From Schizochytrium sp. TIO01 (lineage: Eukaryota; Sar; Bigyra; Thraustochytrida; Thraustochytriidae), in assembly GCA_004764695.1 (NCBI GenBank), contig SMSO01000014.1, forward strand, positions 7,097,529 to 7,161,528: a DNA stretch of 64,000 nucleotides. The letters are read 5' to 3'. The position numbers and the translations under genes were made by a program. Positions 31,301 through 43,022 of this stretch are shown here, one piece after another. The notes beneath the pieces are model-generated. The model did not search any database, was not told the DNA's origin, and saw only the letters and a program-made list of their open reading frames with translations. The number at the start of each line of letters is the position of its first letter. Position 1 is the stretch's first letter.

Positions 31301-33697
31301 ATGGACTTGGCAGCACTTGCTCGCTTCGTAGATGAAGCGAACGTTCCTGGCCTCGCTGGCCAGCTTCAAGGCGCGCGAGTGGAGCGATTCGACGACGGGC
31401 AGTCCAACCCGACCTTCAAGGTGAGTCCGCTTCAAGGCCCTGCTGTGGTGGTGCGCAAGCGGCCAGCAGGAAAGCTCTTACCCGGAGCTCACAATGTACA
31501 GCGCGAATACAGGGTTCTTGATGTGCTTTATAAGCAGAACTTTCCAGTACCTGAACCAATCGTGTACTGCGAAGATACTGGGTTCCTAGGAACTGATTTC
31601 TACATAATGCGTTTTGTGGAAGGTCGTGTATTCCGAGACATGACCCTGCCTGGAGTTCCTGCTGCGGAGCGAACATCCATGTATGAGGCTCTTGTCGACG
31701 TTTTGATCAAACTTCACAGACTCGATCCAGATAAGCTGGGCCTCTCTTGGCTCACTAAGCAACGCGGAAATTATGTTTCACGACAAGTGAAAACCTGGCA
31801 CCGTAATTATGTAGAAAGTGCTCTGCGAGGTACGGATGACGATGCGAAAGACCGTGTCACGGAGCAGCTGATGCATCGTGTTCGAAAGTGGCTCGACACA
31901 CGAATCCAACCTGAGACACGTACGTGTCTTGTTCATGGTGACTTCAAGTTGGATAATGTCATCTTTCACCCCACCAAGCCCGAAATTCTTGCTGTTTTGG
32001 ACTGGGAGATTGTCACCCTTGGGGATCCTCTCGCAGACCTCGCATATTGTTTCACATCTTTCCATGCGATTGGTCTCCGAGGCCTTGTGCAAGGTCCATT
32101 CTTGCGCGACGGTTCTTTGGCCAAGGGCATTCCTCCTTTCGAGGCCTTGGTCTGGCGCTACTGTCAAAGGAGTCCGGACTACTCCTACCCTCTACAAACC
32201 ATGCAAGTATATAACACCTATGCTCGCTTCCGCGTAACTTGTATTCTGGGTGGCATTCGTGGCCGCTTCCTCCGTGGTAATGCGGCATCCTCATCTGCAG
32301 CGAATTTTACCGCTGAGCTTATTTTCTCTTTAGCACGAAACTCTGCTTTGACCGCTGGCTTGGCTGGGGTACCTGAGACAGTCGAAGATGCTATCAAGTT
32401 TGAGGCCAATGAACTTGGCACTCATGAACTCCCACCGCCAGCTTCACCCCGTGCAGTCGCATTGCTCAAACGGCTTAGTAAGTTTATGGATGACTACATT
32501 TACCCCGCCGAACCGGTATATGAGCAGCAAATGGCTCAGTTCCGTAAGGAAGGTAATCCATGGCAAATTCCTCCTATTGTAGAAGAACTGAAGGCACGAG
32601 CAAAACTAGCTGGACTATGGAATCTCTTTCTCGAAGAGTATGGAGGAGTCACACAGGCCGAATACGCAACCATGGCTGAGATCATGGGTCGTAACCTGTG
32701 GGCAGCGGAGGTCTTCAATTGTCAGTTCCCCGACACTGGTAATATGGAGACCTTGCACCTCTTTGCAAATGAAGATCAGAAGAAAACATGGCTGGAACCC
32801 CTCAAGGATGGAAAGATTCGCAGCGCCTTTGTCATGACAGAACCCCAAGTGGCTTCTTCTGACGCGGTGAATATTTCTACGGAGATCCGCAGGCAAGGCG
32901 ACGAGTATGTAATTACGGGAAAAAAACACTGGATTTCAAATGGCGGGGACCCTCGTCTTGGAGTACTCCTTGTCCTAGGTAACACTGCAATGAATACTTC
33001 GGGAAAGCAGCTTCCGCGTCATAAACGCCATTCAGTCGTGATCGTGCCTGCAGATTCGATTGGCATTACATTTTCTAGGCCTATGACAGCCTTCAACTTT
33101 GATGATGCTCCACATGGGCACCTGGAACTTACTTTGGATAGTGTTCGCGTTCCTGTGGCGAATCTTCTCTATGAAGAGGGCACTGGCTTTGAGATTGCCC
33201 AAGCACGTCTTGGCCCAGGCCGCATTCACCACTGCATGCGCACAATTGGTCTCGCCGAGCGCTCTCTGGAACTCCTCCTGGATCGTGCTCTTTCACGCAG
33301 CGCCTTTGGATCGACGCTTTCTGCTATGGGTACAATTCGAAAGGACATTGCAGATTGCCGGATTGCCATTGACCAAACGCGTCTTTTAACTTTGCGTGCT
33401 GCTCACGCGATAGACGCTCTAGGGTCCAAGGCTGCAAGAAAATATATCTCGATGATCAAGGTTGAGGCCCCGCGCATGGCATTAGAAGTCATGGATAAGG
33501 CGATGCAGGTCCATGGTGGTATTGGTGTTTCATATCAATTCCCACTTGCTTCATACTACGCACGTACCCGAACTGTACGGTATATGGATGGGCCCGACGA
33601 AGTCCATCGCGAAACAATTGCTAAGCTTGAGCTTCGCGCACATGAAAGCAAAAACATTCGTCAGCAACCTATCGTTGCTTCTCCAAGCAAACTTTAA
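31301..33697 (+). CDS. ACAD11-like APH-kinase/acyl-CoA dehydrogenase fusion
   Basis: A 798-residue two-domain protein. Residues about 20-340 are an aminoglycoside-phosphotransferase/choline-kinase fold, with the catalytic HGDFKLDN (H212) and metal-binding LDWE (D234). Residues about 385-785 are an acyl-CoA dehydrogenase, with TEPQVASSD (from 513), [10 protein letters not shown] and the C-terminal [15 protein letters not shown] and [16 protein letters not shown] segments. This order is that of ACAD11; the extra HAD domain of ACAD10 is absent. In animals these enzymes process 4-hydroxy fatty acids by phosphorylation and elimination. The end is SKL, so a peroxisomal location is expected. Start: the ATG at 31301; the open frame upstream begins only at a GTG. 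Confidence 0.94.
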   Translation: MDLAALARFVDEANVPGLAGQLQGARVERFDDGQSNPTFKVSPLQGPAVVVRKRPAGKLLPGAHNVQREYRVLDVLYKQNFPVPEPIVYCEDTGFLGTDFYIMRFVEGRVFRDMTLPGVPAAERTSMYEALVDVLIKLHRLDPDKLGLSWLTKQRGNYVSRQVKTWHRNYVESALRGTDDDAKDRVTEQLMHRVRKWLDTRIQPETRTCLVHGDFKLDNVIFHPTKPEILAVLDWEIVTLGDPLADLAYCFTSFHAIGLRGLVQGPFLRDGSLAKGIPPFEALVWRYCQRSPDYSYPLQTMQVYNTYARFRVTCILGGIRGRFLRGNAASSSAANFTAELIFSLARNSALTAGLAGVPETVEDAIKFEANELGTHELPPPASPRAVALLKRLSKFMDDYIYPAEPVYEQQMAQFRKEGNPWQIPPIVEELKARAKLAGLWNLFLEEYGGVTQAEYATMAEIMGRNLWAAEVFNCQFPDTGNMETLHLFANEDQKKTWLEPLKDGKIRSAFVMTEPQVASSDAVNISTEIRRQGDEYVITGKKHWISNGGDPRLGVLLVLGNTAMNTSGKQLPRHKRHSVVIVPADSIGITFSRPMTAFNFDDAPHGHLELTLDSVRVPVANLLYEEGTGFEIAQARLGPGRIHHCMRTIGLAERSLELLLDRALSRSAFGSTLSAMGTIRKDIADCRIAIDQTRLLTLRAAHAIDALGSKAARKYISMIKVEAPRMALEVMDKAMQVHGGIGVSYQFPLASYYARTRTVRYMDGPDEVHRETIAKLELRAHESKNIRQQPIVASPSKL

Positions 33698-34709
33698 TAT
33701 TATCGTAATCCTAATTATTCGACAATTTGGTTAAGCTACCTATGCTAGTTATGTGACTCTGCCCAACTACAACAGCTTCCTAAAGCCATTTTTATTATTC
33801 CCCATTTTTACTTTTTGTGTGTTGAGTTCATTTTCTTCTCCGGACCTTGAAAGCATTTCTTCCCAGATCTGGCTATATGATTTTTCAGGCATTTATATTA
33901 TTTGAACCGTCATTTTTGTCAATAGCCTCTCATTCTCCACGTTTATCCAGTTAAAATGTCAGGATTGATTACCACATTTGACCACTTTATCTTAATCTTT
34001 GGGAATAAAAAAATAAAAAAAATTATAGCTAGCGATTCAAACATTATATAAAATTTGTCAGATCACTAGCTACAATTACGCCCAACATTCATTGTGTTGC
34101 GTTCTAATGGAAACCTTGAGTTGAGTATAAGAAACAACTTGTACTTAACCCTCACAGAGCCAACGAAGAATATATATATATATATATTTAAGCAAAGGTT
34201 ATATTTTTAAAGGCTAGCATTGTCTCCTTATATAGGATTTGTTTGAAGAGAATGTGAAAATTGAGCAGAAAGAGAAATCGCTGATTTTCGTTCATCAACA
34301 CTTATTGCAGTACGATTAAGAACTTCCTTTATATAAAAGGCGACATAATATAACCAGGGACATCCTACTTGTTGCTATGATCTCTCAATTCATCTTCTTG
34401 ATGTGTAAATACTTTTCTGGTGTATTTACTTCTCTATTTGATTGAATGTTTTCGATTCTAATTTGGCATATTTCACCTGCCTTGCAACCACTTCTTCAAT
34501 ATACGATAGATTGCATCTCAAAGTAGTAGAGACGACGTGGCACTATCAAAGTCGCAAATGCAAAATTAAAGGTGACTATTGCACAGAGAACATAATTTGC
34601 ACTCTGCATATTAACTAAGGTTTCTTTGGTGTATTACATTCCTTCTTGTGGTTATCCATAATATTTATCTAGGAACGTAGATGGAAGTTCTTACGTGTGA
34701 TAAGTTACC
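33698..34709. other. AT-rich intergenic spacer
   Basis: Convergent spacer between ACAD11-like and RlmJ-like genes. Contains an AT dinucleotide run at 34168-34189. No gene recognised. Confidence 0.6.
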
Positions 34710-35678
34710 TCATAGACTGGAAACATGACGGGATGCAGAAGCAGAGGAAGGAAGGTCACCGCGACGACATACAGTGAGAATGTGGTTACCAAACGCTCGT
34801 TGAGTATCACTCTTGAGTCCGACCTCGAAATTTGCTATATTTTCTATCCACTTTGCCATCGGATTTATTACGAGGACTCCGGAGCCCCAAAGCCCGCGTT
34901 GTAAATCTTTGCCCCGATTAGGAACCTCCTCTCGAACATCTACCCATGGCACAGCTAGTTGCGAACAGAGCGTGTTTACCATCTCCTGAGCACTTTCTCT
35001 GCCAAGAATCAGAGGGTACCACAGCGCAATGGTAATGCTCGGATCGATATGCATGTAGTCTAAAACCGCGTCCACAACTCGATCGTACTCTGTTTTCACC
35101 TCGTAAGGTGGGTCGATAAACGCCATCAAAACGTCCTCCTCAATGTTATCGGATTCAGTCTCATTGCGAATCCGCCGATCCTTTATGATCTCGCCAAGAC
35201 CTGCAAAGCCGTCATCGCACTTAATCTTTGGCGGCTCCCGCATTACATGTCGCCCCGGCGCGTTGCAATTCCACTGCAGCAGTGGAACATCTGAAGTATG
35301 CAGCTCAAAAAACGTAGCTCGGTCCTGAGAACGTAGAAGTTTGAGAGAGATCAGCGGCGAACCAGGGTACAGCACCAAATCTTGATTGAAGTCGTTACGA
35401 ACTAAATGGACGAGTTCGCCCATAGGGCCCAGGTCACTGTTCATGGGTTTCGACGCAAAGGCTTTCCATGCCTTCGCTACACCAGTCTTCCACTCATTAA
35501 TTTCCTGAGATCGGCCGCGGCGCAAAGCGTAAAGACCAGCTCCTGAGTGGGTTTCCACAAGCTGCAGAGGCTTGCTCGTTCCCCGTGTCGCTGCCCGAAG
35601 CAATGACATCAGCACTGAGTGCTTGAAGACATCACCACGGTTGCCGGCATGGAAGACGTGTCTGTACGAGAGCACCAT
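34710..35678 (-). CDS. RlmJ-family rRNA adenine-N6 methyltransferase
   Basis: A 322-residue protein of the bacterial RlmJ family, which methylates A2030 of 23S rRNA in E. coli. Diagnostic features: an N-terminal YRHVFHAGNRGDVFKH, the SAM-site region ETHSGAGLYAL, the catalytic D189-P-P-Y tetrapeptide and, near the end, GSGVLVINP. It is somewhat longer than the E. coli enzyme (about 280). The start is the conserved ATG directly before SYRH, so no long organelle-targeting extension is visible. The substrate here could be mitochondrial or cytosolic rRNA, or something else. Its presence in a nuclear genome suggests bacterial ancestry, by transfer or from an organelle (inference). Confidence 0.9.
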   Translation of the reverse strand: MVLSYRHVFHAGNRGDVFKHSVLMSLLRAATRGTSKPLQLVETHSGAGLYALRRGRSQEINEWKTGVAKAWKAFASKPMNSDLGPMGELVHLVRNDFNQDLVLYPGSPLISLKLLRSQDRATFFELHTSDVPLLQWNCNAPGRHVMREPPKIKCDDGFAGLGEIIKDRRIRNETESDNIEEDVLMAFIDPPYEVKTEYDRVVDAVLDYMHIDPSITIALWYPLILGRESAQEMVNTLCSQLAVPWVDVREEVPNRGKDLQRGLWGSGVLVINPMAKWIENIANFEVGLKSDTQRAFGNHILTVCRRGDLPSSASASRHVSSL

Positions 35679-37277
35679 GGCACACGAGCAACTGAAGATG
35701 TGTCAATTAACTTGCACTAAAATATAATCACACACAAACAACCTTTGTACTGCAAACTTGGTTCTTGGTTTGGTCGTTACGTCTTGGACTTTTTCCGCCA
35801 CACGCTGCAGTAGTGCCCAAAGATAACCTATCGTTTTCCTTTCCTTTCTTTCAAGTTGAAAGAAGTTTTTCTCTCGCTTGGCTAGGCAGGTTCAAAAAGA
35901 AAAAGAAAAGAAAGAGTAAATTAAAAGTGACATTCTCTTCAAAGCATGCCACTCATATGAGAGACAGTGCCACCATCTCATGCGACCTACCTGAGCCTTG
36001 ATCGCTTGAGTAAAAAAATCACCATTGCTTCCGCACAGGTACGATTATTGTACCTACAAAAGTAAGTTAGATCAAAATGTTGGATGCTATCTCTCTCAAA
36101 GCTTTACCACTCTCATGTGATTAAATCCATCAGCGAAGAAAACCACGAGCTCCTTGCTCAAGGAAATCGAAAAAACTTGCGCTGCGAATAATCCAATAAA
36201 AGTAGTAGAAACGAGGTCTTCAGCTCCCACAACTGGGAAACAAGTAAAGAGTTTCACCTAAAAAGAGCTGGGAATACATAGTCTTAGCAGTGCGGAAAGA
36301 CCATGGAAACAAAGTCTGGTTAAAGCCATGAAGAGTAGCTGGGCCAGCTGATGCAAGCATGGCTTGTGACATCGTCGCTTCAATCAACAGTTCTCCTGAT
36401 ATGTTGGGAACAACAGTATATTTGGAAAACATCAACATGAGGAAGCATGCTATCAACTACGTTAAGGAATTTTGGTATGCACGGTGTGAGTCATGGTTTA
36501 ACAAATTTGAAGTATTCTCCATCGAGCCAGAGGTATTTCAACAAACTGCTGGAGCAAGCGTTAAGCAAGATCATCACACAAATGTTTTAAGCTCATCGCA
36601 GGAGTAGGCCAGGTACATGCATCAGTGTTAGCACTTTACGGTTGGTTCTCTGATATGGCAATCTCGCGCGTGTACTTGGAGCAAGCAGTGGCGACGGGGT
36701 CAAGAATGACTCGCGTCTGAGCAAGAGCTACTTAGATGTGTAACCAAAGCCGAATCTATTGTAATATCAAAAGAGATCAGCGAAGAATGTTGATAAAATT
36801 AGACACTTTAGAGCACCTTGCGAAATAAAAGCACGATAGTTTGTCGATTGAACAATAATTTCTTGTTCTAAGCTTGAACACAGTAGTGCTGCTAGTTTAT
36901 ACACAATGCGCACTGTACTCGTTATGAGCAATTATAAAGGCAAAATGCTTTCAAGCTTGCCAAAAACTTTGAACAAAACTGGTTATCTCAAAGTTGGCAA
37001 GGTCACGCTAGAAATGAAATATGCTACCCTCAATGATGAATGCAAGTGAGTAAAACCGCCATCAATTCCGCAAGTAAGCATACTGCAACCATAAAAGTTA
37101 ATATCCCCAAAGCTACAACTTAATGATGACTTGGAGAAATTTCACGTGATCACTCCAGTGCCAAAACGAACCTCAAAGATGGACAGTTCTAAAAGTATCA
37201 CAATTATATATACGTCATTGGCAATTATATTTACGTCATTGGCTGTACGTAAAGTATGAGTGACTTATGAGTTCCTA
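35679..37277. other. Intergenic, no gene seen
   Basis: About 1.6 kb between the RlmJ-like gene and the tRNA. Small frames (for example 36359-36607) lack motifs. Nothing else seen. Confidence 0.5.
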
Positions 37278-37348
37278 GCGTTAGTGGTTTAGTGGTAAAA
37301 TAGCTGTTTGCCATGCGGCTGCCCCGGGTTCGATTCCCGGCTGACGCT
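37278..37348 (+). tRNA. tRNA-Gly (anticodon GCC)
   Basis: Full cloverleaf by hand: acceptor GCGTTAG/CTGACGC (one T-G pair), D-arm GTTT/AAAT, anticodon stem GCTGT/GCGGC with loop TTGCCAT, a 4-nt variable loop and T-arm CCGGG/CCCGG with TTCGATT. The internal A box (TGGTTTAGTGG) and B box (GGTTCGATTCC) are present. A T-rich run at 37348-37357 follows as RNA polymerase III terminator. No intron; CCA is not encoded. Confidence 0.98.
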
Positions 37349-38286
37349 TTCTTTTTTGACCTTGTTTCTGTGTTTATTATTATTATTTTTCAAATATGAC
37401 AAGTACTAGAATATATTAAGTAGCCTAGCAGGCACTATCGGAGTAGTAAAAGAGGATACATGCAGTAGTACTCTTGAATAGTAGTAGTACGTCTTAAATC
37501 GGAAAATGTTGCTAGTATTGTACAAACTCGCGTGCGATGAATTTTGATACTATGTATGGGTTACAATCTAAGTCTACTTCAAAGAAAAAAAGCTTTAGAG
37601 GAACTCTTTTTCAACACTGTTGCACTTTCATCTCATTCGACCCAGGCTCAATGAAGTTCACCCTTGAGTATGACCAAGAAAGGGCAATGTCAAAGCTGAA
37701 GTACCTACAAGGTGTTGTGCGATTTGGTTCGAAATGCTATAGCCCTTTGCTGAGATTTACAATGGAAGGGACTAGCGGACAAGACATTGGTTGCTAGGGT
37801 TCTAGGTTATCCCTGTGTACGACGTCATGGATTTAGAGCTTACTTATAATAAAATCAGACAACCAGTCCTGCATTAGAAGAGAACCCAAAAACCAAAAGC
37901 TTGCATACACATTCCTACAATCAAGCATGGTGGAATCTAAATTGATGGTTAAAGAGATGAGTGAACCTGACCTCGTCAATTGTGTCTAGAACAGATCAAG
38001 TATGTCTTCGTCTCCTAATTGCAACATGAATCAGGCTTGCTTTAAACTCAATCCCAATGATAAAAAATTGTTAATTAAAAGCCATATATTATCATGCCTT
38101 TTAAAGCCTTCTTAGAACCTTCATCGTCATAGCCAAACTCTAGCTGACCAAATTTATCTCTCATCACTTCCCTTGAGCATCTTTGACTCACTCGAGATTC
38201 TCGCACATGCTTATCTTGAAACAGGTTGTTTAGAATCACCAAAAAACTCAAGCGACATAGCGTGCGAATACAAAACAAAGTCTTAG
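37349..38286. other. Intergenic with one doubtful small frame
   Basis: An ATG frame at 37537-37797 (86 codons, basic, ending QDIGC) has no recognised motif and may be chance. Otherwise nothing. Confidence 0.4.
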
Positions 38287-40341
38287 TTACTGTTTACGTT
38301 CTAGTTCTTTCTGGAGGTAGCTGATTTCCCCTTCAGCCCACTTTGCAAAGTCATCAGGATTCATATCCTCCTTAAATTCAGCCTCACCAAAGCCGATAAA
38401 CATTGGCTTCTTGCCTTTCTCATGATTGCACATAATATTGCGCCGATCTATATCGCCATGTAAAATCCCAAGTGAGTGAATCGACTTGAGAGCAGCTACC
38501 GCCTCTTCCTTAAACTTATCCGTAAGGTCGTCATCTGTAACGTGCTCGCCTGCAAAACTTAAACCAAGCCCGTACATGAACCCATCTTGAAACAATCCAA
38601 GACCAAGAAACTCTGGTACACACTTGCCTTGAAGCGGAAGCAAGGAATCGTAAACGATAGCTTCGAATCTGAGATGGTCGACGAAATACGATTCCTTGAA
38701 AGTATCGAGCAACTTTAGTACAGCATCTACATTACCTTTAGTTGCATGCGGAATTTTACAGCGGGAAATCCTTCCCGGTTCACCTTCCCAACGAAACCAG
38801 CCAAGGAACTTGTCGTCTTTCAGTTGGTGCAAAGATGTCCAATCAGACCGAGGTGGGATTTTTTTATCTGGAGAGGGGGGAAGCCCGTAGAACTCTGTGT
38901 CAGGTACTTCGAGACTGAAGACATAATCGTCATCGTTGGTATCCTGGTTAATTTCCTTGTAAACATCGTTTTCAGCCTCGCAGCCCATGGGTAGCTTTTC
39001 ATGTCTACACTCACTAGAGCAGGGCGTAAGGAGCGTCCCTTCGCTGTTTGTAAATTCTGGTACGCGGTCCTCTTTTGCAATCATAATACCCAGTGCCAGA
39101 AGTTGTGCTGCACTTAGACAGTTTCTGTCAATATCCCCCACGGCATCACATTTAACAGATGGTGTAATTAGCAGATTGCCAGCGCAATCACGAAAGAACA
39201 GAGCCGTATCGAAGTAGTTCGAGTAGATACCTACTAGAGACTTGTTGCATAGCATCCAAGTGTACAATTTACGAATCACTGAGAACCTCGAATGACGTTG
39301 TGACGTGCAATCGACATCACGACAGTCATGATTGCAGTATTCATCAGAAAGATCAACGTGATGGAATTCAGGTCTTTCAAGTGCACCAATGACCCAAGGT
39401 TTAAATTGATCCACATAGGGTTCTAAACCAATTGCAAAATCCACTGGGCCCCGTGTTTCGGTGTAGTCTCCAAAACGGTGGTTTGATGTGTCGGGGACTT
39501 GCTCAATTCCTCCGTCTTGAAGGATTTCAAGTACTGCTCCCAAGAGAATAGACATATGTGGGATTATTGAAGATGCACCTGCGGTACTTATATCCTTGAG
39601 GTACTGTATTGAGGATTCTAGCGAAATCGTGGTTCGGCTTGCCTGTAAAGTTTCGATGTACCCAGCATCACGACAGTAGTTTAGTAAAGTTTTCATCTCC
39701 AATTTACGAACATGCATGGGTGACGCATGGTTTTCAGAAGTATCAGTGGAGCACTTTACTTGTAACTCTTTACGAGGCAACTGGGGAGTTGCACTGGAGA
39801 GTGCCTGGAATACTGAGCTTTCATTATTATGAAAGGAATTATATGCAGACTCGCTCCTACGAATTCCATAGAGGCTCTCATACATGTCCGTTTCGTTTGT
39901 TATTATTTCCTTCTGAATGTACCTGAGTCTTATATCGAGACGCGCACCTCTTTTCTCGGCGCATCGAATCTGCGAGCATAAGTCCATTGCAGATTCCAAA
40001 CATTCTCTTTCAAGTCTGGAGTGCTCTTCAGGTTGCTCTTCCATATCTTTCTTAGTTCCGGACCGTTCAGAACGCAGCTCACTTCGGGTGAGCGCACAGT
40101 CTTCATTGGGGGGATTCTCCAGAATTCTCTTCCTAAGTCTTGCAATATCTTTTGTACAGGATATGCGTTTGGCCTTTAGGTTCTCGAACTTTGCGACATC
40201 GCTAGAATGCACAGATATCGAATGTCTTAAGACACGGTCTTCGGCATACGACACTTTTGAGCTAGCGGAGCGTGTATTCACACGCCCTACCCAGGTCCTG
40301 GGCAATGGGGGGGGCGAGCTGATTGTGACAAACCGCCTCAT
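38287..40341 (-). CDS. Crinkler-like nuclease-kinase paralogue with replaced catalytic residues
   Basis: About 684 residues from the ATG at 40341; the frame continues to an ATG at 40482 through AT-rich DNA. A helical/coiled N-terminal half precedes a PD-(D/E)XK-like domain and a C-terminal protein-kinase-like domain. It is a clear paralogue of the gene at 42.9-45.4 kb (shared FFRDC, LYxxM, QLLAL, LHGD blocks). Compared with it, the nuclease ExK site reads GALE instead of GELK (about 39380), the later Gln of QLYNYM is Lys (RKLYTWM), and the kinase metal-binding Asp is Gly (FIGFG at about 38393). The catalytic-loop HGDIDRRN is kept. Both activities may therefore be lost or altered, leaving a binding or decoy role (inference). 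A Cys/His cluster (YCNHDC, DVDC) sits inside the nuclease domain. Confidence 0.8.
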   Translation of the reverse strand: MRRFVTISSPPPLPRTWVGRVNTRSASSKVSYAEDRVLRHSISVHSSDVAKFENLKAKRISCTKDIARLRKRILENPPNEDCALTRSELRSERSGTKKDMEEQPEEHSRLERECLESAMDLCSQIRCAEKRGARLDIRLRYIQKEIITNETDMYESLYGIRRSESAYNSFHNNESSVFQALSSATPQLPRKELQVKCSTDTSENHASPMHVRKLEMKTLLNYCRDAGYIETLQASRTTISLESSIQYLKDISTAGASSIIPHMSILLGAVLEILQDGGIEQVPDTSNHRFGDYTETRGPVDFAIGLEPYVDQFKPWVIGALERPEFHHVDLSDEYCNHDCRDVDCTSQRHSRFSVIRKLYTWMLCNKSLVGIYSNYFDTALFFRDCAGNLLITPSVKCDAVGDIDRNCLSAAQLLALGIMIAKEDRVPEFTNSEGTLLTPCSSECRHEKLPMGCEAENDVYKEINQDTNDDDYVFSLEVPDTEFYGLPPSPDKKIPPRSDWTSLHQLKDDKFLGWFRWEGEPGRISRCKIPHATKGNVDAVLKLLDTFKESYFVDHLRFEAIVYDSLLPLQGKCVPEFLGLGLFQDGFMYGLGLSFAGEHVTDDDLTDKFKEEAVAALKSIHSLGILHGDIDRRNIMCNHEKGKKPMFIGFGEAEFKEDMNPDDFAKWAEGEISYLQKELERKQ

Positions 40342-42854
40342 GGCTTGAATTGAAGCTAATTTGGGGTTTGCTTTCTGCAGGTGCTGCCAACAAATTGTTC
40401 TAGCTATTTCTTTTTTTTTTAATCGAAATTTATCAACTTGAATTTGAATGATTATTAAAATATATATTAATTTAAAAGACATTGATTTTAGTTTGAAATG
40501 TTATTCACAAGGTACACTATTATTTTTAATCAGATTTAAAAAAACAATTTAATTTTTTTTTAAGGTTTAATGTATATAATATACGCCTATATGCTGATGC
40601 AAATCGTGAAATGTTGTATTTACCATACTGCAGTCGGTTTACGCTTTTAATCTCTCCGACTAAATCTACAATACGCGGGGCCAGTCGAGAGTATACTACT
40701 AGGCAGTCCTAATAGCTCGGACCTCATTATATGAGGTACTCTTTTTGTTTTGTTTTTTATTTACAGGTGCCTTTTTTCTATCTTCTAAATATTTTATTTT
40801 TATTTTTTAAAATTAAGAGTTAGGCAGTAACTCAAACCACAGCAATCACGCACTACCCGGCAAGAGCAAAGCTAAAAGATGTTCTATTTCAACCCAAGGA
40901 GTTGACTCTGACAAGTGAGAGCGTGGTTAACTTGTTACCTCTGACTAGTGAGAGCGCCTTCGCCGTTATCCCCAAATGCTTCTGTTCTGAATAACAAGAA
41001 TGACAATCTTTATACGAAGCCTCTCTAGACGACCAATAGTGCGCTAGTGCAGAGTACTCCTCGAGAGGTTGCGTGTGTGTATGCCATGCGCATTTTCTCC
41101 ACCGTGTTGTTGCTTGTGATGACGTCGAGTGGGCATCTTTAAAAAAGAAAAATGTTTTAATTTTATGAATTAAAAAAATAATAAAGAATAAAAAAGAGAT
41201 GTCGTAGCTTTCTTTTTGTCTGCCGGCTACTAGATCTTGTAAGATTCCCCAAACTCAACGTGAGGTTTAACATAATTTCAGATTAGGTAGGAAGGAAGGC
41301 CTATCAAAAACACTGGGAGATTGAATGCAAATTTTGGAAAGAAAAAAGAAAGAAAGAAAACTTGAATGTCTGCAGACAGGGAACAATGTTTACAACTTTT
41401 AATAGGAAATAGTTTTCTTTACTTTTCAAACTGTAAAGACTTTGTCTTCTTTTCAACGTAGGTGTGCATTTTCCTCCCGAGGGAGGGACTTGAGCTACCC
41501 AATTGGGAATCCTGATGTGCCTTCTGGTAGAGTATGCAGAGCTGTTGCAGCATGGGCAATACCTAATGAGTGAGCTCAACACTCAATTGCTTATTAAGAT
41601 AGTGGCCCTGGCAAATGGAACTCGAACGCACAAATAGCGTCAGCGCCCTTGAACTTATGAGTTGTCGGACGTGCACTTGTCACGAACGAAAGACTTTTGA
41701 AAGTCAAGGACTCGAAAAGTACAACCAAATTCATAAAGCCAGTGTTCGTGAATCAATGGCCATATCATGTGGGCGGGTTGAATTATTTCTGACTCTCTAG
41801 AATTCAAACACGAAGGACACTTACTGACAGTGTCTATGTTGACTGGACTTTGACCTTCTAATTTAGTGACTTAAAGGACCTAAGTTTAATTGAGAATTTC
41901 TGCAAAATTCGTAAAAACGAGTTAATGTATAGCAACGCAGATCTGATGTTTGGTACAGGCTCCTTTGACAATCGCCCTTTTAAAAAAAGAAAAGAATAAA
42001 AGAATAAAGAGAGAATCAGTGAAAGGGAGAGTCTTAATTCGGCAACGTCATTCAGAATATGCGCTACTCAATCTTTATAATCATGCTTGGAGTGAATGAA
42101 GGACTTGAATTAGATTTTAATTATAAAGTTATACTCAAAAGTAGTCTAGTCGAAAAAGGTCGAGCTTTATTTAAAACTTAATTTTAAATTAAATGAAACA
42201 AATTCTTGTTTTAAAAAAAATAATTAAAAGTGTTGAGAGGTGACATTGAACATAAGCTTCTTCTCTTCAATTAATTGCTTTTGAGATCGCCCGATCACTC
42301 ACTCCCACCAATTTGAAGACGTCTTATCAGAGATGAAATGAATCAGGATGAGGGGAAACCAGAACTGGGAATGGTAGGGAAAGGGGGTTCAAGGAGAGGG
42401 CAAATTCTCATTTCGAAAAAGGAAGTACCCTCGAAAACAATAAAGTCGAGAGAAAGAAAATTTGCGGTCGGCCATCTTAGATGTCACCTCTGAAAAAGTT
42501 TTACTTTTGTCATTTCATTTCTTTCGAGGTAAAAGATTTTCGATCTCTCTTCCCTTAAAAAGATTTTTGAGGTACGCAAATGGAAAGATCGCTTTCGGGT
42601 TCTGGTAAAGCTGAAAGGGGGAAAGGACAATCACGCTTGCTCAACCAAAACGAGTGTCCCTCTCAAATTGAAGCACGCGTAATCGACATGTTTGGATTTC
42701 CATCGATCGAGCACGTCGCGTGTTATTCTGAGCTCTGTTGGTCTGGCTAGATCTAGGATGCGTAATCTCTTGTTGAGTGAAAGTGGGTGTTTTTCGTTGC
42801 AGGTAAATCCGGAATTCTGTCAGCACGTGCAGAGTTGAAGAAGATAAAACAAGG
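40342..42854. other. Divergent spacer between the two Crinkler-like genes
   Basis: About 2.5 kb, AT-rich on the left with A/T homopolymer runs. No gene or mobile-element ends recognised. Confidence 0.5.
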
Positions 42855-43022
42855 ATGGCTCTGCGCCCCGAGAAGCCGTCGAATCTCGTACGGAGACCTT
42901 CAACGAGGTCTATCGTTGGTGCTTTTGAGAGAGTGTTGACTGTTTCTCGGAATTTGCAAGAGAAAATTGGTGAATTGGCTTCGAAATTGAAGGTTCTCGA
43001 GGCACGAAATTCGACCTTCCAT
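42855..43022 (+). CDS. Short upstream frame, possible N-terminus of next gene
   Basis: A 56-codon ATG frame (begins MALRPEKPSNLVRR, then a helical stretch LQEKIGELASKLKVLEA) ending at TAG 43023-43025. It looks like real coding sequence. The next frame, offset by +1, opens at 42991 and carries the nuclease-kinase protein, which has no ATG of its own until 43384. Joining would need a +1 frameshift, an unseen intron, or a base error; otherwise it is a separate upstream ORF. Confidence 0.4.
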
